Shown piece after piece: positions 8,579 to 17,344 of a stretch of 64,000 nucleotides of DNA. How positions within the stretch are numbered: the stretch's first letter is position 1; each line of letters starts with the position of its first letter. The DNA comes from JAUIIK01 sp041390865 (GTDB taxonomy: Bacteria > Chloroflexota > Chloroflexia > Thermomicrobiales > CFX8). Both the position numbers and the translations under genes were made by a program. The notes beneath the pieces were generated by a model. It was given only the letters and a program-made list of their open reading frames with translations, did not search any database and was not told where the DNA came from. Location of the stretch: the NCBI GenBank assembly GCA_041390865.1, contig JAWKPC010000018.1, positions 21,043 through 85,042 on the forward strand. The letters run 5' to 3'.

Positions 8579-9531
8579 TTGCGAAGCACCGTATCGAAGA
8601 ACGCGTCGACTCGCTCGTCGAACTGCCGGACGATCTCCAGGCCGGTTGGCATCAGATTGAAGCCGTGGACCCCGCCGGGGTAGATCGCCAGATCGGTGGC
8701 GTTCCCGGCCGCTGCCCAGCGGGATGCCATGAACAACGAGTCGTCCAGAATCGGATCGAGTGTCCCGACGCTGAACAGCGCCGGGGGCATGTCGCGGAGA
8801 TCGGCGAACAAGGGCGAGATATCCGGGTCGCGCAGGTCGTTCTCGGGTAGAAAGTGATCGACGAACCACTCGACGACTGGCGTTGACAGCACGAGGTTGT
8901 TGTCGCCCCAGTTGGCGCAGCTCGGCGTCATCGAGAGATCGTAGGCTCCATAGACGAGGTTGGCTCCCTGGAACGGCGTGATACCGTGGCGATCGCGGAG
9001 TCTCAGCAGCGTCACGACCGAGAGATGCGCCCCGGCCGATTCGCCTCCGATGATGAGCCGGTCGGTTCCAAAGACAGACATTGCGTTTTCGATGAGCCAG
9101 AGCGCAGCGATCTCGCAATCGTCCGGACCGGCAGGATAAGGATGCTCCGGCGCGAGCCGGTACTCGACGCTGACGACGGCTATCTGGTTGGCATCGGCTT
9201 CCCGTAACCGCGCATCGTCACTGTCGTCGGCCGAGCCGAGCACCCAGCCGCCTCCGTGGATGTGGAGATAAACGCCCCGGATCGTCTCCGGCTCGAACAC
9301 CCGAAGCGTCAGGTCGCCGCCTGCTCCATCGATGACTCGCTCTTTAGCGCGATCGGAATGCACGATCGGACCGCGCCATGATCTCCCCTCGCGCCGGGCG
9401 TTACGAATCTGTTGGGGAGTGGCGTCCGTCATCGGCGGAGCTTTGTCAAGTTCCTCTTTCAGCTTCGAGTTGAAGCGGCGCGTTTCCTCGCTGATTGCTT
9501 CTGGGCGGAACAGGGCCGGTTCGACGTACAT
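8575..9531 (-). CDS. Alpha/beta hydrolase, hormone-sensitive-lipase (acetyl-hydrolase) type
   Basis: A 318-residue esterase/lipase. The oxyanion-hole motif HIHGGGW is followed by the nucleophile elbow GGESAGAH (Ser), the acid in TLDPILDDS (Asp) and the histidine in GGVHGFNL. These complete a canonical Ser-Asp-His triad of the HSL family, which acts on short-chain esters or acylated small molecules. Its stop overlaps the likely TTG start of the phosphatase. It lies 12 bases after the D-aminoacylase-type gene on the same strand, so the four genes from 12347 down to 7847 probably form one operon. No signal peptide is seen, so it is cytoplasmic. The substrate is unknown. Confidence 0.9.
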   Translation of the reverse strand: MYVEPALFRPEAISEETRRFNSKLKEELDKAPPMTDATPQQIRNARREGRSWRGPIVHSDRAKERVIDGAGGDLTLRVFEPETIRGVYLHIHGGGWVLGSADDSDDARLREADANQIAVVSVEYRLAPEHPYPAGPDDCEIAALWLIENAMSVFGTDRLIIGGESAGAHLSVVTLLRLRDRHGITPFQGANLVYGAYDLSMTPSCANWGDNNLVLSTPVVEWFVDHFLPENDLRDPDISPLFADLRDMPPALFSVGTLDPILDDSLFMASRWAAAGNATDLAIYPGGVHGFNLMPTGLEIVRQFDERVDAFFDTVLRN

Positions 9532-9543
9532 CTCAGGCCCACT

Positions 9544-11256
9544 CTATTGGGCGTTCAGCCGTAAAGCTCTGCCCGGCCGCTCGCCGGTCTGCTTGCCGTC
9601 GAGGACGGCGGGGACGCCATTGACGATGACGTGGTGGATGCCGCGGGCATAGGTCTCGGGATAGTCGTAGTAGCTGGGAGTGTCGATGATCGTGTCGGGG
9701 TCGAAGATCGTGATGTCGGCCCAGGCTCCCGGGCGGATGACGCCGCGGTCGTAGATCCCCATCGCGTTGCAGGGTAGCGAGGTCATCTTGCGGATGGCGT
9801 CCTCCCAGCGCAGCCAGCCCTTCTGCCGAACGTAGCGGCCGAGGATCATCGGGAAGATGCAGTACTGGGTCGGGTTCGGCACGCCCGGCCGCTTCTCCCA
9901 CATCGCCTTCGTCTGGGCGCCGTCGCCACCGAACGAGACCCAGGGATGCTGGACCATCAGCTTCAGATCTTCATCCGTCCAGCTAGTGTGGAAGACCTTG
10001 GCCGTATCCCAGTCGGCGGCGATCGCCTGGAAAAGAACGTCGAACGGGTCCATGCCCTCCTCCCGGGCAATCTCCGCGGCCCGGCGGCCTTCGAAGCGCC
10101 GTTCGGCGCAGATCTTGAACTCCAGGCCGTCGGCCCAGTCGCCGCGAGCCAGCGGCCCTTCGGAGTAGGCTTCGCCGGGTTTGGCGGTCGGCGAGACATA
10201 CCAGCGCGACGATGCGCCGTCGCGAAGCTCCTGCTTCAACCGCTCGCGGCTCTCCGGGTCCCGCATCTCCTGCTTGAACGCCTCGTGTCCATCGGCGGTT
10301 GCCGACTCCGGCAGCATGTCACGAGCCAGGGCGGTGAAGGTCAGCGACTCGCTGTATCCGAAGGGCATCAGGTCGGCCGTCACCTGGAGGCCGCGTTCGC
10401 GGCCCTGGTCGATCATCGAGAGGATGCTCTCGGCCGGGACGCCGCGGTGTCGTCCGGCGACGCCGATGTGGGAGATGATCGAGGGGATATCGGCCTGCTC
10501 GCTGATATAGAGCGCCTCTTCGGTCGAGGACACGACGTCCATGCCGTAGTCGCGCATGTGGTTCGAGTAGATGCCGCCATATTCGGCCGCGATTTTGCAG
10601 AGCTCGATCAGCTCCTCGACATCGAAGTCCATCTCCTTGTGACTGCCCGATTCGGTCGAGACGCCGAAGGAGCCCTCGCGCATCGACTCGTGGGTCATCT
10701 GCTTCATCTTCTCGAACTCGTCGTCGGTCGGTTTCCGGCCATACTCACCGTATGCGGCCAGACGCAGCGCGACCTGGCCGGTGAAGTTGAGGTAGTTCGT
10801 GCTCGGCTTCGCGGCGTCGATGGCGCTGAGGTAGCCGTCCATCGTCGTCCAGTTGAAGTCGACGCCGTGGTCGGCCAGCAGCTTGCGGCCCTCCTCGGCG
10901 CTGCAGACGGTGAAGCGTTCGTCGATGTCCGGCGTCCACCACTCGCGGAAGAAGACGTCGCCGATCGGCGCTGCCGAGTAGCCGCAGTTCCCGGCGACGT
11001 CGAGCGTCGCCCCTTGCAGCAGCTTGTTCTCGTTGGTCGGGTCGGCCAGGATCAGGTAGTCGGAATGGGCGTGGGCATCGACGAAGCCGGGCGAGACAAC
11101 CAGCCCCTTTGCGTCGATCTCCTGCTCGGCTTCCACTCCGTTAAGCTTCCCAAGCGCGGCGATCTTGCCGTCCTTGATCCCGACATCGGTCTGAAACCAG
11201 GGGTTGCCGGTGCCGTCGATCACCATTCCATTGCGTACAACCAGGTCAAGCTTCAT
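9544..11256 (-). CDS. Amidohydrolase, N-acyl-D-amino-acid deacylase (D-aminoacylase) type
   Basis: A 570-residue metal-dependent amidohydrolase. It has the start DLVVRNGMVIDGTGNPW, the metal-binding HAHSD motif near residue 63, SGSHKEMDF, SNHMRDYG and ISHIGVAG histidines in the barrel, and the C-terminal GVIRPGAWADITIFDPDTI. This is the usual architecture of D-aminoacylases and related dihydroorotase-like enzymes, which release D-amino acids or hydantoin-type products. A neighbouring amino-acid oxidase and peptidases fit D-amino-acid salvage, though the substrate is inferred from family only. Its ATG overlaps the upstream transporter's stop by four bases (ATGA), so the two are translationally coupled. 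Confidence 0.85.
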   Translation of the reverse strand: MKLDLVVRNGMVIDGTGNPWFQTDVGIKDGKIAALGKLNGVEAEQEIDAKGLVVSPGFVDAHAHSDYLILADPTNENKLLQGATLDVAGNCGYSAAPIGDVFFREWWTPDIDERFTVCSAEEGRKLLADHGVDFNWTTMDGYLSAIDAAKPSTNYLNFTGQVALRLAAYGEYGRKPTDDEFEKMKQMTHESMREGSFGVSTESGSHKEMDFDVEELIELCKIAAEYGGIYSNHMRDYGMDVVSSTEEALYISEQADIPSIISHIGVAGRHRGVPAESILSMIDQGRERGLQVTADLMPFGYSESLTFTALARDMLPESATADGHEAFKQEMRDPESRERLKQELRDGASSRWYVSPTAKPGEAYSEGPLARGDWADGLEFKICAERRFEGRRAAEIAREEGMDPFDVLFQAIAADWDTAKVFHTSWTDEDLKLMVQHPWVSFGGDGAQTKAMWEKRPGVPNPTQYCIFPMILGRYVRQKGWLRWEDAIRKMTSLPCNAMGIYDRGVIRPGAWADITIFDPDTIIDTPSYYDYPETYARGIHHVIVNGVPAVLDGKQTGERPGRALRLNAQ

Positions 11257-12347
11257 GTTCTTCCCTCCGATTCTGTGGCATTTTCGGAGAGTTCGGGCGT
11301 GCGGTCAATCCTCGGCGGCCAGATTTCCTCGACGATGGCCCAGATGACGACGGAAACCGGAACCGCCAGCAGGATGCCGATGATACCGGCCACCTCAGCC
11401 CCGGCTAGCAACGCGATGAGTACGACGACGGGCGGAAGCTCGACGCCGCGCCCGAGGAAGTAGGGCATCACGATGTGGGCCTCGATCTGAGCCAGGACGA
11501 TATAGAGCACGAAGGCGGCGATGGCATGACCGGGGCCAACTGTCAATGCCAGCGGGACCGCCAGCAGAATGGTGACGACGCCGCCAATGTAGGGAATAAC
11601 TTCGAGCACCGCCGCGATGACGCCGAGCGAGATGGCGAACGGCACGCCGATTATCCAGAGCCCGAGGCCCATGGCGGTGCCGAAGCTGAGGGCGACAAGC
11701 GCCTGGCCACGCGCCCATCCGCCAATGCGGTTACGGGCCGATTCGTCGATCGTCTCGACACGGCTGTGGTGGGCCTCGGGCAAGAACCGGATGATCGCCC
11801 TCGGCACAAGATCCGGGCGGACAGCCAGGTAGTAGGAGATGACAAGGGTGACGAAGAGCAGCACGAGCCCGCGTCCTGTCGATATCGTGACCTCAGTCAA
11901 ACGGACCGCCAGCGTGTCCAGGTTGTTCGACAGGCTGTCCGAGACGCTGGAAAAGCTCAGATGAAAGTCCCGGTTCGGCGCAACTCGATTCACGAAATCT
12001 TCGACCCTGGTCTGGTATTTCGGAATCTCTTCGTCGGCCGTCGCGACTTCGGCACTGACCAGCGGGATAAGCAGGAGCACGATACCGGCCAGGATACCGA
12101 TGAGTAGCAGATAGATGAGCAGCACCCCGGCCTGCCGCGGAACACGCTGCTCCTGGAGCCAGGTCACCGGTTGATCGATCGCCGCCGAAATCAGCACGGC
12201 CGAGAACACGACGATCATGACGTTGACGAGATGCAGCATGGCCCAGATGGCCGCGACGATCCCCAGTACCGTCAGGATCGTTCGACGGGATATTGCGACG
12301 GTCAGGGAGCGATGCGCGGGTTGAGATGGACTGTCTTCAGGAGTCAT
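11253..12347 (-). CDS. AI-2E family transporter (PerM-like)
   Basis: The 364-residue polytopic protein has two N-terminal spans, a soluble loop rich in charged residues (about 90-150), then further spans. It includes the family patterns GRGLVLLFVTLVISYYLAVRP, NRIGGWARGQ and the C-terminal EVIPYIGGVVTILLAVPLAL. Members export autoinducer-2 precursors, sodium or other small solutes, and the substrate here is unknown. I start at ATG 12347, which has GAGG five bases upstream. A longer frame from 12434 adds a charged tail without family resemblance. It heads the four-gene minus-strand operon and overlaps the amidohydrolase by ATGA. Confidence 0.85.
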   Translation of the reverse strand: MTPEDSPSQPAHRSLTVAISRRTILTVLGIVAAIWAMLHLVNVMIVVFSAVLISAAIDQPVTWLQEQRVPRQAGVLLIYLLLIGILAGIVLLLIPLVSAEVATADEEIPKYQTRVEDFVNRVAPNRDFHLSFSSVSDSLSNNLDTLAVRLTEVTISTGRGLVLLFVTLVISYYLAVRPDLVPRAIIRFLPEAHHSRVETIDESARNRIGGWARGQALVALSFGTAMGLGLWIIGVPFAISLGVIAAVLEVIPYIGGVVTILLAVPLALTVGPGHAIAAFVLYIVLAQIEAHIVMPYFLGRGVELPPVVVLIALLAGAEVAGIIGILLAVPVSVVIWAIVEEIWPPRIDRTPELSENATESEGRT

Positions 12348-12662
12348 ATTGCCTCGATCATCTTCGTGAATCGGATGCCGTCGTTCAGATTGGAAGCCGC
12401 CATCCAGGCCCTCAACCGAGTCGCCGGCCTGCAATCTGATTGAAGCGCCAGATCAGCTAGCGTTCCAGGTGCCGGGTTCTCAACCGCGGGTATCTTGATA
12501 GATCGATTCAGATACCTCGTGATGCCGGTGCGTGAAATGAACAGCTCCTACCCTGAAACACTACTACTTGCACGGGATCTGGCGTTCTGAGACGATGACG
12601 AGATAAACATCGGGATTTGAAGAGTGGCGTGGACCTGATAACCAGCCTGTTTGGGGAGCAAC
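12348..12662. other. Divergent intergenic region with one small inverted repeat
   Basis: This 315-base gap separates the divergent AI-2E operon and the amino-oxidase gene, so it must hold both promoters. The only structure I see is a 7-bp inverted repeat, GGTATCT at 12489-12495 and AGATACC at 12510-12516, which could be an operator. I could not place promoter boxes with confidence. Confidence 0.35.
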
Positions 12663-14048
12663 GTGGGCAAGAACTACGCGTCGTACAGCTACTGGCTCGA
12701 AACGTCCGGTGACGATCTGACGCCGCGAGCACCGCTCGACGGGACGATCGACGTCGATGTCGCGATCCTCGGTGCGGGATACTCCGGGCTCTGGACGGCC
12801 TACTACTTGCTCGAACGGGAACCATCGCTGAAGATCGCGATCCTCGAGAAGGAGATCGCCGGGTTCGGCGCATCGGGACGGAACGGCGGCGGGCTCGGCA
12901 ACCGCTTCCCGGTCGGTCTGCGCCGGATGTCCCAGCTCTTCGGCCGCGACGGCGCCGTTGGACTCCAGCGGGCGATCAACACCGTCGTCGATGAGATCTC
13001 GGGCGTTGCCGAACGAGAGGGCATCGACATGGACTTCGTGCGCGGCGGCTACATGCGCCTGGCCCGAAGCCCGTATCAGGTTGAGGTTCTCCAGCGCGAG
13101 CAACGGACGCTCGAAGCCTTCGGGTTTGGCGACGACTCGGCTGTCCTTGATGCGGACGGGGTCGCCGAGCGGGTATCGGTGGCTGGGGCCCTCGCTGGCC
13201 ATTTCAACCACAACAGCGCCAAGATCCATCCGGCCAAGCTGGCAAGAGGGCTGGCACGCGCAGTCGAGCGACGCGGTGCGACGATCTACGAGCAGACCGA
13301 GGTGACTGACTTCACGACCGGGGCTTATCCGGCCCTGCACACTGCCCGGGGGCATGCTCGCGCCAGGACGATCGTGCTGGCTGGGGAATCCTATCTCTCC
13401 CGCTTCCCGCAACTCCGCCGGAAGGTCATGCCGGTCTACTCGCTGATCACACTGACCGAGCCCCTCGCTCCAGGCGACTGGCAGGAGATTGGCTGGGAGG
13501 CGCGCGAGGGGCTTTCCTCGGCGACCAATATGGTGAAGTATCTGACGCATACGTCCGACGGCCGCATTCTCTTCGGCGGCCGGGGTGCTCCCTACCACTT
13601 CGGCTCCAGCATCAAGGATGAGTACGACCGGCACGATCCGACGCTCAGGATGCTTCAGGACGACGTGCGCGAGTGGTTCCCGATGCTCAAGGATGTGCGA
13701 TTTACCCACAGCTGGGGTGGTCCGCTCGGGTGGCCGCGCGACTACGTGCCGACCGTTTCCTACAACCCGCGCGAGGGCCTGGCGGCAGCCTACGGCTACA
13801 CCGGTACCGGCGTCGGGCCGACCAACCTGTTCGGCCGTATCCTTGCCGATCTCATCACCCGCACCGACAGCGAGATAAGCAGGCTGCCGTTCATCAACAG
13901 GGATGGGCGGAAGTGGGAACCGGAGCCATTCCGCTTCCTCGGCGTGCGCTTCGTCCAGAGTGGGTTCGAGCGCCTCGACCGGAAGGCGGAGGAGACGGGC
14001 GTCGCACCGAACGGCAAATCCCTGGTGGAGCGCCTCACCCGCCACTAG
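12663..14048 (+). CDS. FAD-dependent amino oxidase (DAO family, gamma-glutamylputrescine-oxidase-like)
   Basis: A 461-residue flavoprotein. The dinucleotide-binding motif GAGYSGLWTAYYL begins near residue 35, followed by GFGASGRNGGGLG and later FGGRG, and a C-terminal flavin-contact stretch GYTGTGVGPTNL. This is the D-amino-acid-oxidase-like fold used for oxidative deamination of amino acids, amines or gamma-glutamyl-putrescine, with production of hydrogen peroxide. GTG at 12663 is preferred because GGGAG lies five bases upstream. A TTG at 12651 would add four residues. A cupin gene follows. The substrate is inferred only to be an amine or amino acid. Confidence 0.85.
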   Translation: MGKNYASYSYWLETSGDDLTPRAPLDGTIDVDVAILGAGYSGLWTAYYLLEREPSLKIAILEKEIAGFGASGRNGGGLGNRFPVGLRRMSQLFGRDGAVGLQRAINTVVDEISGVAEREGIDMDFVRGGYMRLARSPYQVEVLQREQRTLEAFGFGDDSAVLDADGVAERVSVAGALAGHFNHNSAKIHPAKLARGLARAVERRGATIYEQTEVTDFTTGAYPALHTARGHARARTIVLAGESYLSRFPQLRRKVMPVYSLITLTEPLAPGDWQEIGWEAREGLSSATNMVKYLTHTSDGRILFGGRGAPYHFGSSIKDEYDRHDPTLRMLQDDVREWFPMLKDVRFTHSWGGPLGWPRDYVPTVSYNPREGLAAAYGYTGTGVGPTNLFGRILADLITRTDSEISRLPFINRDGRKWEPEPFRFLGVRFVQSGFERLDRKAEETGVAPNGKSLVERLTRH

Positions 14049-14212
14049 CGGCCGGTCTTTCGTCAAATTCCCGATGCTCTTGCGGTCGAGCCGTACATCG
14101 TGCCCTGTAGCCCCTGGCAAACGCTCTCTGCCGGGAGTATTCTCTCGATTCACGAGGCAGATCTGGAAGCCTGGCGGCGTTCAGTTTACGAGTCGCGAAA
14201 AGGAAAATCGTC

Positions 14213-14566
14213 GTGCAGCATCGCGTTGGTCGGGATGAACTCGTTCAGCGTTCGTTCGGTGCCGGTGTATCGGCCCGGCTGTTTCATGGTTCCGAACATG
14301 GTCTCGAGGATATCTCCCTGATGTTTGGAGAGGTTCAGCCCGGAGATCGTGTGGCCCTTCATCGCCATGACTACGAAGAGCTGTTCGTCATTCACCAGGG
14401 CGAGGTCGACTACTTCATCGGCGAGGAGAAGGTGTCGGCCGGCGCCGGGGATCTCGTGATTATTCCCTCCGGAGTTCCGCATCGTTTCGTCAATACCGGC
14501 AGCGAAGTGCTGCTGCAGACTGCTGTTCATGCTGCCGCGAACGTTGCCATCGAATGGCTTGAATAA
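14213..14566 (+). CDS. Small cupin-domain protein
   Basis: The 117-residue single-domain cupin shows motif 1 as HRHDYEELFVIHQGEVDYFIG and motif 2 as DLVIIPSGVPHRFVNTG. Two histidines and a glutamate from motif 1 plus one histidine from motif 2 are the usual metal ligands. Such small cupins serve as isomerases, dioxygenases or small-molecule binding proteins. The GTG start has AGGAAAA upstream. It follows the amino-oxidase gene by about 165 bases on the same strand and is convergent with the M16 pair. The function is not predictable. Confidence 0.75.
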   Translation: MQHRVGRDELVQRSFGAGVSARLFHGSEHGLEDISLMFGEVQPGDRVALHRHDYEELFVIHQGEVDYFIGEEKVSAGAGDLVIIPSGVPHRFVNTGSEVLLQTAVHAAANVAIEWLE

Positions 14567-14574
14567 GGCGTTCG

Positions 14575-15900
14575 CTACTCCCGGTCCGGGCCGACGACGG
14601 CTACCGTCAGCCTGCTGGTGTCCAGATGTCTCCGGGCCGCGTCGGTGATCTGCTCCGGCGTCAGGCTGCGGATGATGTCGCGATAACGCTGGAGATAGTC
14701 ATGGCCCAGGTTGTGAAAGACGATGTCGCCGGCTGTCGCCGCCTGGCTGCCGCTGGTTTCGAGACCCAAAGGCAGCGATCCCAGAATGCTCCCGGTCGCG
14801 TCGGCATACTCGCGTTCGGTCGGGCCACCCTCGTTGAAGCCATTGACCTCGGCGATGATGCTGTCGATCGCCCGATCGACGTTCTCGGGCGCGACGCCGG
14901 CGTTGACGACCCAAAGACCGACCCGCTTGCCGGCCTGAAGCTGTGAGTAGGCGTAGTAGGCCATGCCCTGCCGTTCCCGGACGCTTTCGCCGAGTCTGCC
15001 GTAGAGCCCGAAACGCCCGATGATCAGATTGGCGACGCTGAGTGCGTAGTAGTCGGGGTGCTCGCGGTTGATCGACGGTAGGCCCATGGCGAGGTCGGCC
15101 TGGGTCTTCCCCGGAAGCGTGTCGTCATGCCTGCGGAGTTCCGCTGGCGGATCGACCGTTTGAATGTCGATCTCGGGCGGCGTGCCGGTCCAGTCGCCGA
15201 GATGCTGTTCGACCAGGGCGACCGCCGCATCGTGATCGATCCCGCCGGCAACCGCGACGATCGCGTTGTCCGGCTGGAACGCCCGTTCATGGAACGCGAT
15301 CAGGTCTGATCGGTCGATCGCCGAGACAGACTCGACTGTTCCCGACGCACGATTGTGGAAGGGGTGCCCTTCCGGATAGACCATCTCGCGCATCGTGCGG
15401 TTGGCGAGGGCCCGGGTGCTGTTCTCAGCCTGCCGGAGGCCAGATAGCATCTGCGCCCGGATGATCTCGACCTGGTCTTGCGGGAAGTCCGGTTTGCGTA
15501 GCGCATCGACGAGATAGCCGAGCACGACTTCGGCGTCGGCCGCCAGCGACTTGGTCGTCCCGTCGATCGTCAACCGGCCGCAGCCGAAGCCGAGCGTCGC
15601 TCCGAGGCTGTCGAGCTCTTCGGCGATCGTCTCCAGATTCTTTCCGGCGCTGCCGCGGCTGAGCATCAGCGTCGTGAAGCGGCCGAGGCCTGGCATGTCC
15701 CCGTCCAGAGCCGAACCGGCCATCAGGCGCAGCTGGAAGACTGCAACATCACTCGCCGACTTGTTCGCCGTCCTCTTGTCAGGCACGAGCGAGACGACCC
15801 GCATCCCGTTGTCGATGCGCGTCTCGCGAACGAGAGGCATCGCCTCTGAAACGCTCGGCGTATCGTGCTCCGTCGTCATAGGCGTCCCTTCGTATTTCAT
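14575..15900 (-). CDS. M16 peptidase-like protein, non-catalytic partner subunit
   Basis: The 441-residue protein has the two-lobed M16 (insulinase/processing-peptidase) fold. The place of the zinc-binding H-x-x-E-H reads GLGRFTTLML, so it cannot bind the catalytic zinc. It keeps the C-terminal substrate-binding Arg/Tyr element as RERQGMAYYAYSQ. In bacterial M16B enzymes such an inactive subunit pairs with an active one. Its ATG at 15900 overlaps the stop of the catalytic gene (ATGA), so the pair is translationally coupled and made in equal amounts. An alternative ATG at 15879 with AAGGGA upstream is possible. Confidence 0.85.
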   Translation of the reverse strand: MKYEGTPMTTEHDTPSVSEAMPLVRETRIDNGMRVVSLVPDKRTANKSASDVAVFQLRLMAGSALDGDMPGLGRFTTLMLSRGSAGKNLETIAEELDSLGATLGFGCGRLTIDGTTKSLAADAEVVLGYLVDALRKPDFPQDQVEIIRAQMLSGLRQAENSTRALANRTMREMVYPEGHPFHNRASGTVESVSAIDRSDLIAFHERAFQPDNAIVAVAGGIDHDAAVALVEQHLGDWTGTPPEIDIQTVDPPAELRRHDDTLPGKTQADLAMGLPSINREHPDYYALSVANLIIGRFGLYGRLGESVRERQGMAYYAYSQLQAGKRVGLWVVNAGVAPENVDRAIDSIIAEVNGFNEGGPTEREYADATGSILGSLPLGLETSGSQAATAGDIVFHNLGHDYLQRYRDIIRSLTPEQITDAARRHLDTSRLTVAVVGPDRE

Positions 15901-17204
15901 GAATTGTCCTGACTCGGGATGAGCCATCCGACGGTGCGGCGATCCGGGGTGAGGTAGGTCTGGGCTACACGCTGGACGTCCTGAGCCGTCACGGCTTCAA
16001 TCTCGTCGATGAAGGTGTCCGGGTTGCGTTCGGGAGCTACCACCGCAAGCGTGCCGAGCCAGTAGGCCTGGCTGGTGACGCTTTCCTGTGCGTAGGCCCA
16101 CTGCGCCTGGAGCTGCCGGATCGCCCGGTTCAGCTCGGCGTCGCCGCACGGTTGCTCGCGAAGGCGCTCAAGCTCTTCGTCCAGCTGGCTTTCGAATTCC
16201 TCCGGATCGGTGTCGGGGTTGAGCGTGGCGCTGATCGTGAAAAGGTACGGGTCGATCGAGAGCGAGAAAGAGCTTCCAGCTCCGGCCGCCAGTCCGGTCG
16301 AGACGAACCGCCGGTAGAAGCGCGACGAGCGCCCGATCGTTCCTCCTGCTCCGCTGAACGAGAACGGCTTGCCGCCCGACATAATCGTGTCGAGAACGGT
16401 CAGGGCCGCGACATCCGGATGGCTGGCCGCCGGGGCGAGGAATGTCATCATCATGACCCGGTTCGGCGCCGGGCGGTTGATCGTCACTCGCCGTTCACCT
16501 TGCGGCTCCGGTTCGACGGTTCGGACCGAAGGAACGTGGGGCGAGGGTTCGATCGAGCCGAAGCGCTGCTGGATGCGCTCGAATGCGTCGTCGGGATCGA
16601 AGTTGCCGGCCAGGACGGCGATGGCGTTGTTTGGCCGGTAGTAGGTCTGGTAGTGGCGATAGAGATCTTCGCGGGTGATTTCCTGAAGATCGGAGATGTG
16701 GCCGATGACGCCCTGGCCGTAGGGATGGGCATGGAATGAGGCGGCGTTGACTTCCTCCCGGAGGAAGAACGTTGGCTGGTTCTCGTTGCCCTGCCGTTCG
16801 GAGATGATCACGGTGCGCTCGCTGGCGACCTCGTCGGGGTCGAAGCGGGCATTGATCATCCGGTCGGATTCGATTTCGAGGGCCAGGTCGAGCTGATCGA
16901 TCGGCAGCGTTTCGAAGTAGGTGGTGTAGTCGATCCAGGTAAATCCGTTGAGCGTCCCTCCCGCCGCTGATACCCGGCGGAAGATCTCGCCTGCCGGAAG
17001 GCTCTCCGTGCCCTTGAACAGCATATGCTCGGTCCAATGGGAAATGCCGGTGATGCCGGGGACCTCGTTCCGTCCCCCGACGCGGTACCAGACCCAGAAG
17101 GATGCGATCGGTGCGCCGGGCGTCGGTCGGAGCAGGACAGTCAATCCATTGTCGAGGGTTTTCCGGATGAGTGGTGTGCTCGGTGGGGCGATATCTACAT
17201 TCAT
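15897..17204 (-). CDS. M16-family zinc metallopeptidase, catalytic subunit
   Basis: A 435-residue M16B peptidase. The inverted zinc motif is SHWTEHMLFKGTE (H-x-x-E-H) near residue 56, with the distal glutamate expected about 75 residues later in the EVASERTVIISERQGNE stretch. These enzymes degrade peptides or trim transit-like sequences inside a clamshell formed with a partner subunit, here the next gene. No signal peptide is present, so it is probably cytoplasmic. An intact C-terminal half (about residues 170-435) is present. It begins a two-gene minus-strand operon, divergent from the lipoprotein gene. Confidence 0.9.
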   Translation of the reverse strand: MNVDIAPPSTPLIRKTLDNGLTVLLRPTPGAPIASFWVWYRVGGRNEVPGITGISHWTEHMLFKGTESLPAGEIFRRVSAAGGTLNGFTWIDYTTYFETLPIDQLDLALEIESDRMINARFDPDEVASERTVIISERQGNENQPTFFLREEVNAASFHAHPYGQGVIGHISDLQEITREDLYRHYQTYYRPNNAIAVLAGNFDPDDAFERIQQRFGSIEPSPHVPSVRTVEPEPQGERRVTINRPAPNRVMMMTFLAPAASHPDVAALTVLDTIMSGGKPFSFSGAGGTIGRSSRFYRRFVSTGLAAGAGSSFSLSIDPYLFTISATLNPDTDPEEFESQLDEELERLREQPCGDAELNRAIRQLQAQWAYAQESVTSQAYWLGTLAVVAPERNPDTFIDEIEAVTAQDVQRVAQTYLTPDRRTVGWLIPSQDNS

Positions 17205-17344
17205 ATCGATTCCTTGATAAACATCATGCTTGCTGGGAGAGAGTGTGCCACGAATGCCTGGAATTCGTTCCCATCTCCTATCGTCCGGGTGTGCCCGTCG
17301 CCGTAGAGTAGGTCAGGCGTTTGCCGTACGAACGGGGTTATGCG

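Noticed and set aside
8579..9118. N-terminal extension of the phosphatase frame into the upstream hydrolase gene
   Set aside because: It would overlap a conserved hydrolase in another frame, and its Arg-rich composition is typical of shadow frames. The phosphatase family starts near NFRDIGG.
9946..11463. Plus-strand frame (505 codons) opposite the amidohydrolase gene
   Set aside because: It is a shadow of a well-supported minus-strand gene and extends into a second gene.
12564..14153. Long antisense frame (529 codons) opposite the amino-oxidase gene
   Set aside because: The plus strand encodes a clear flavoprotein. The antisense frame has no recognisable domain and is a by-product of GC-rich codon use.
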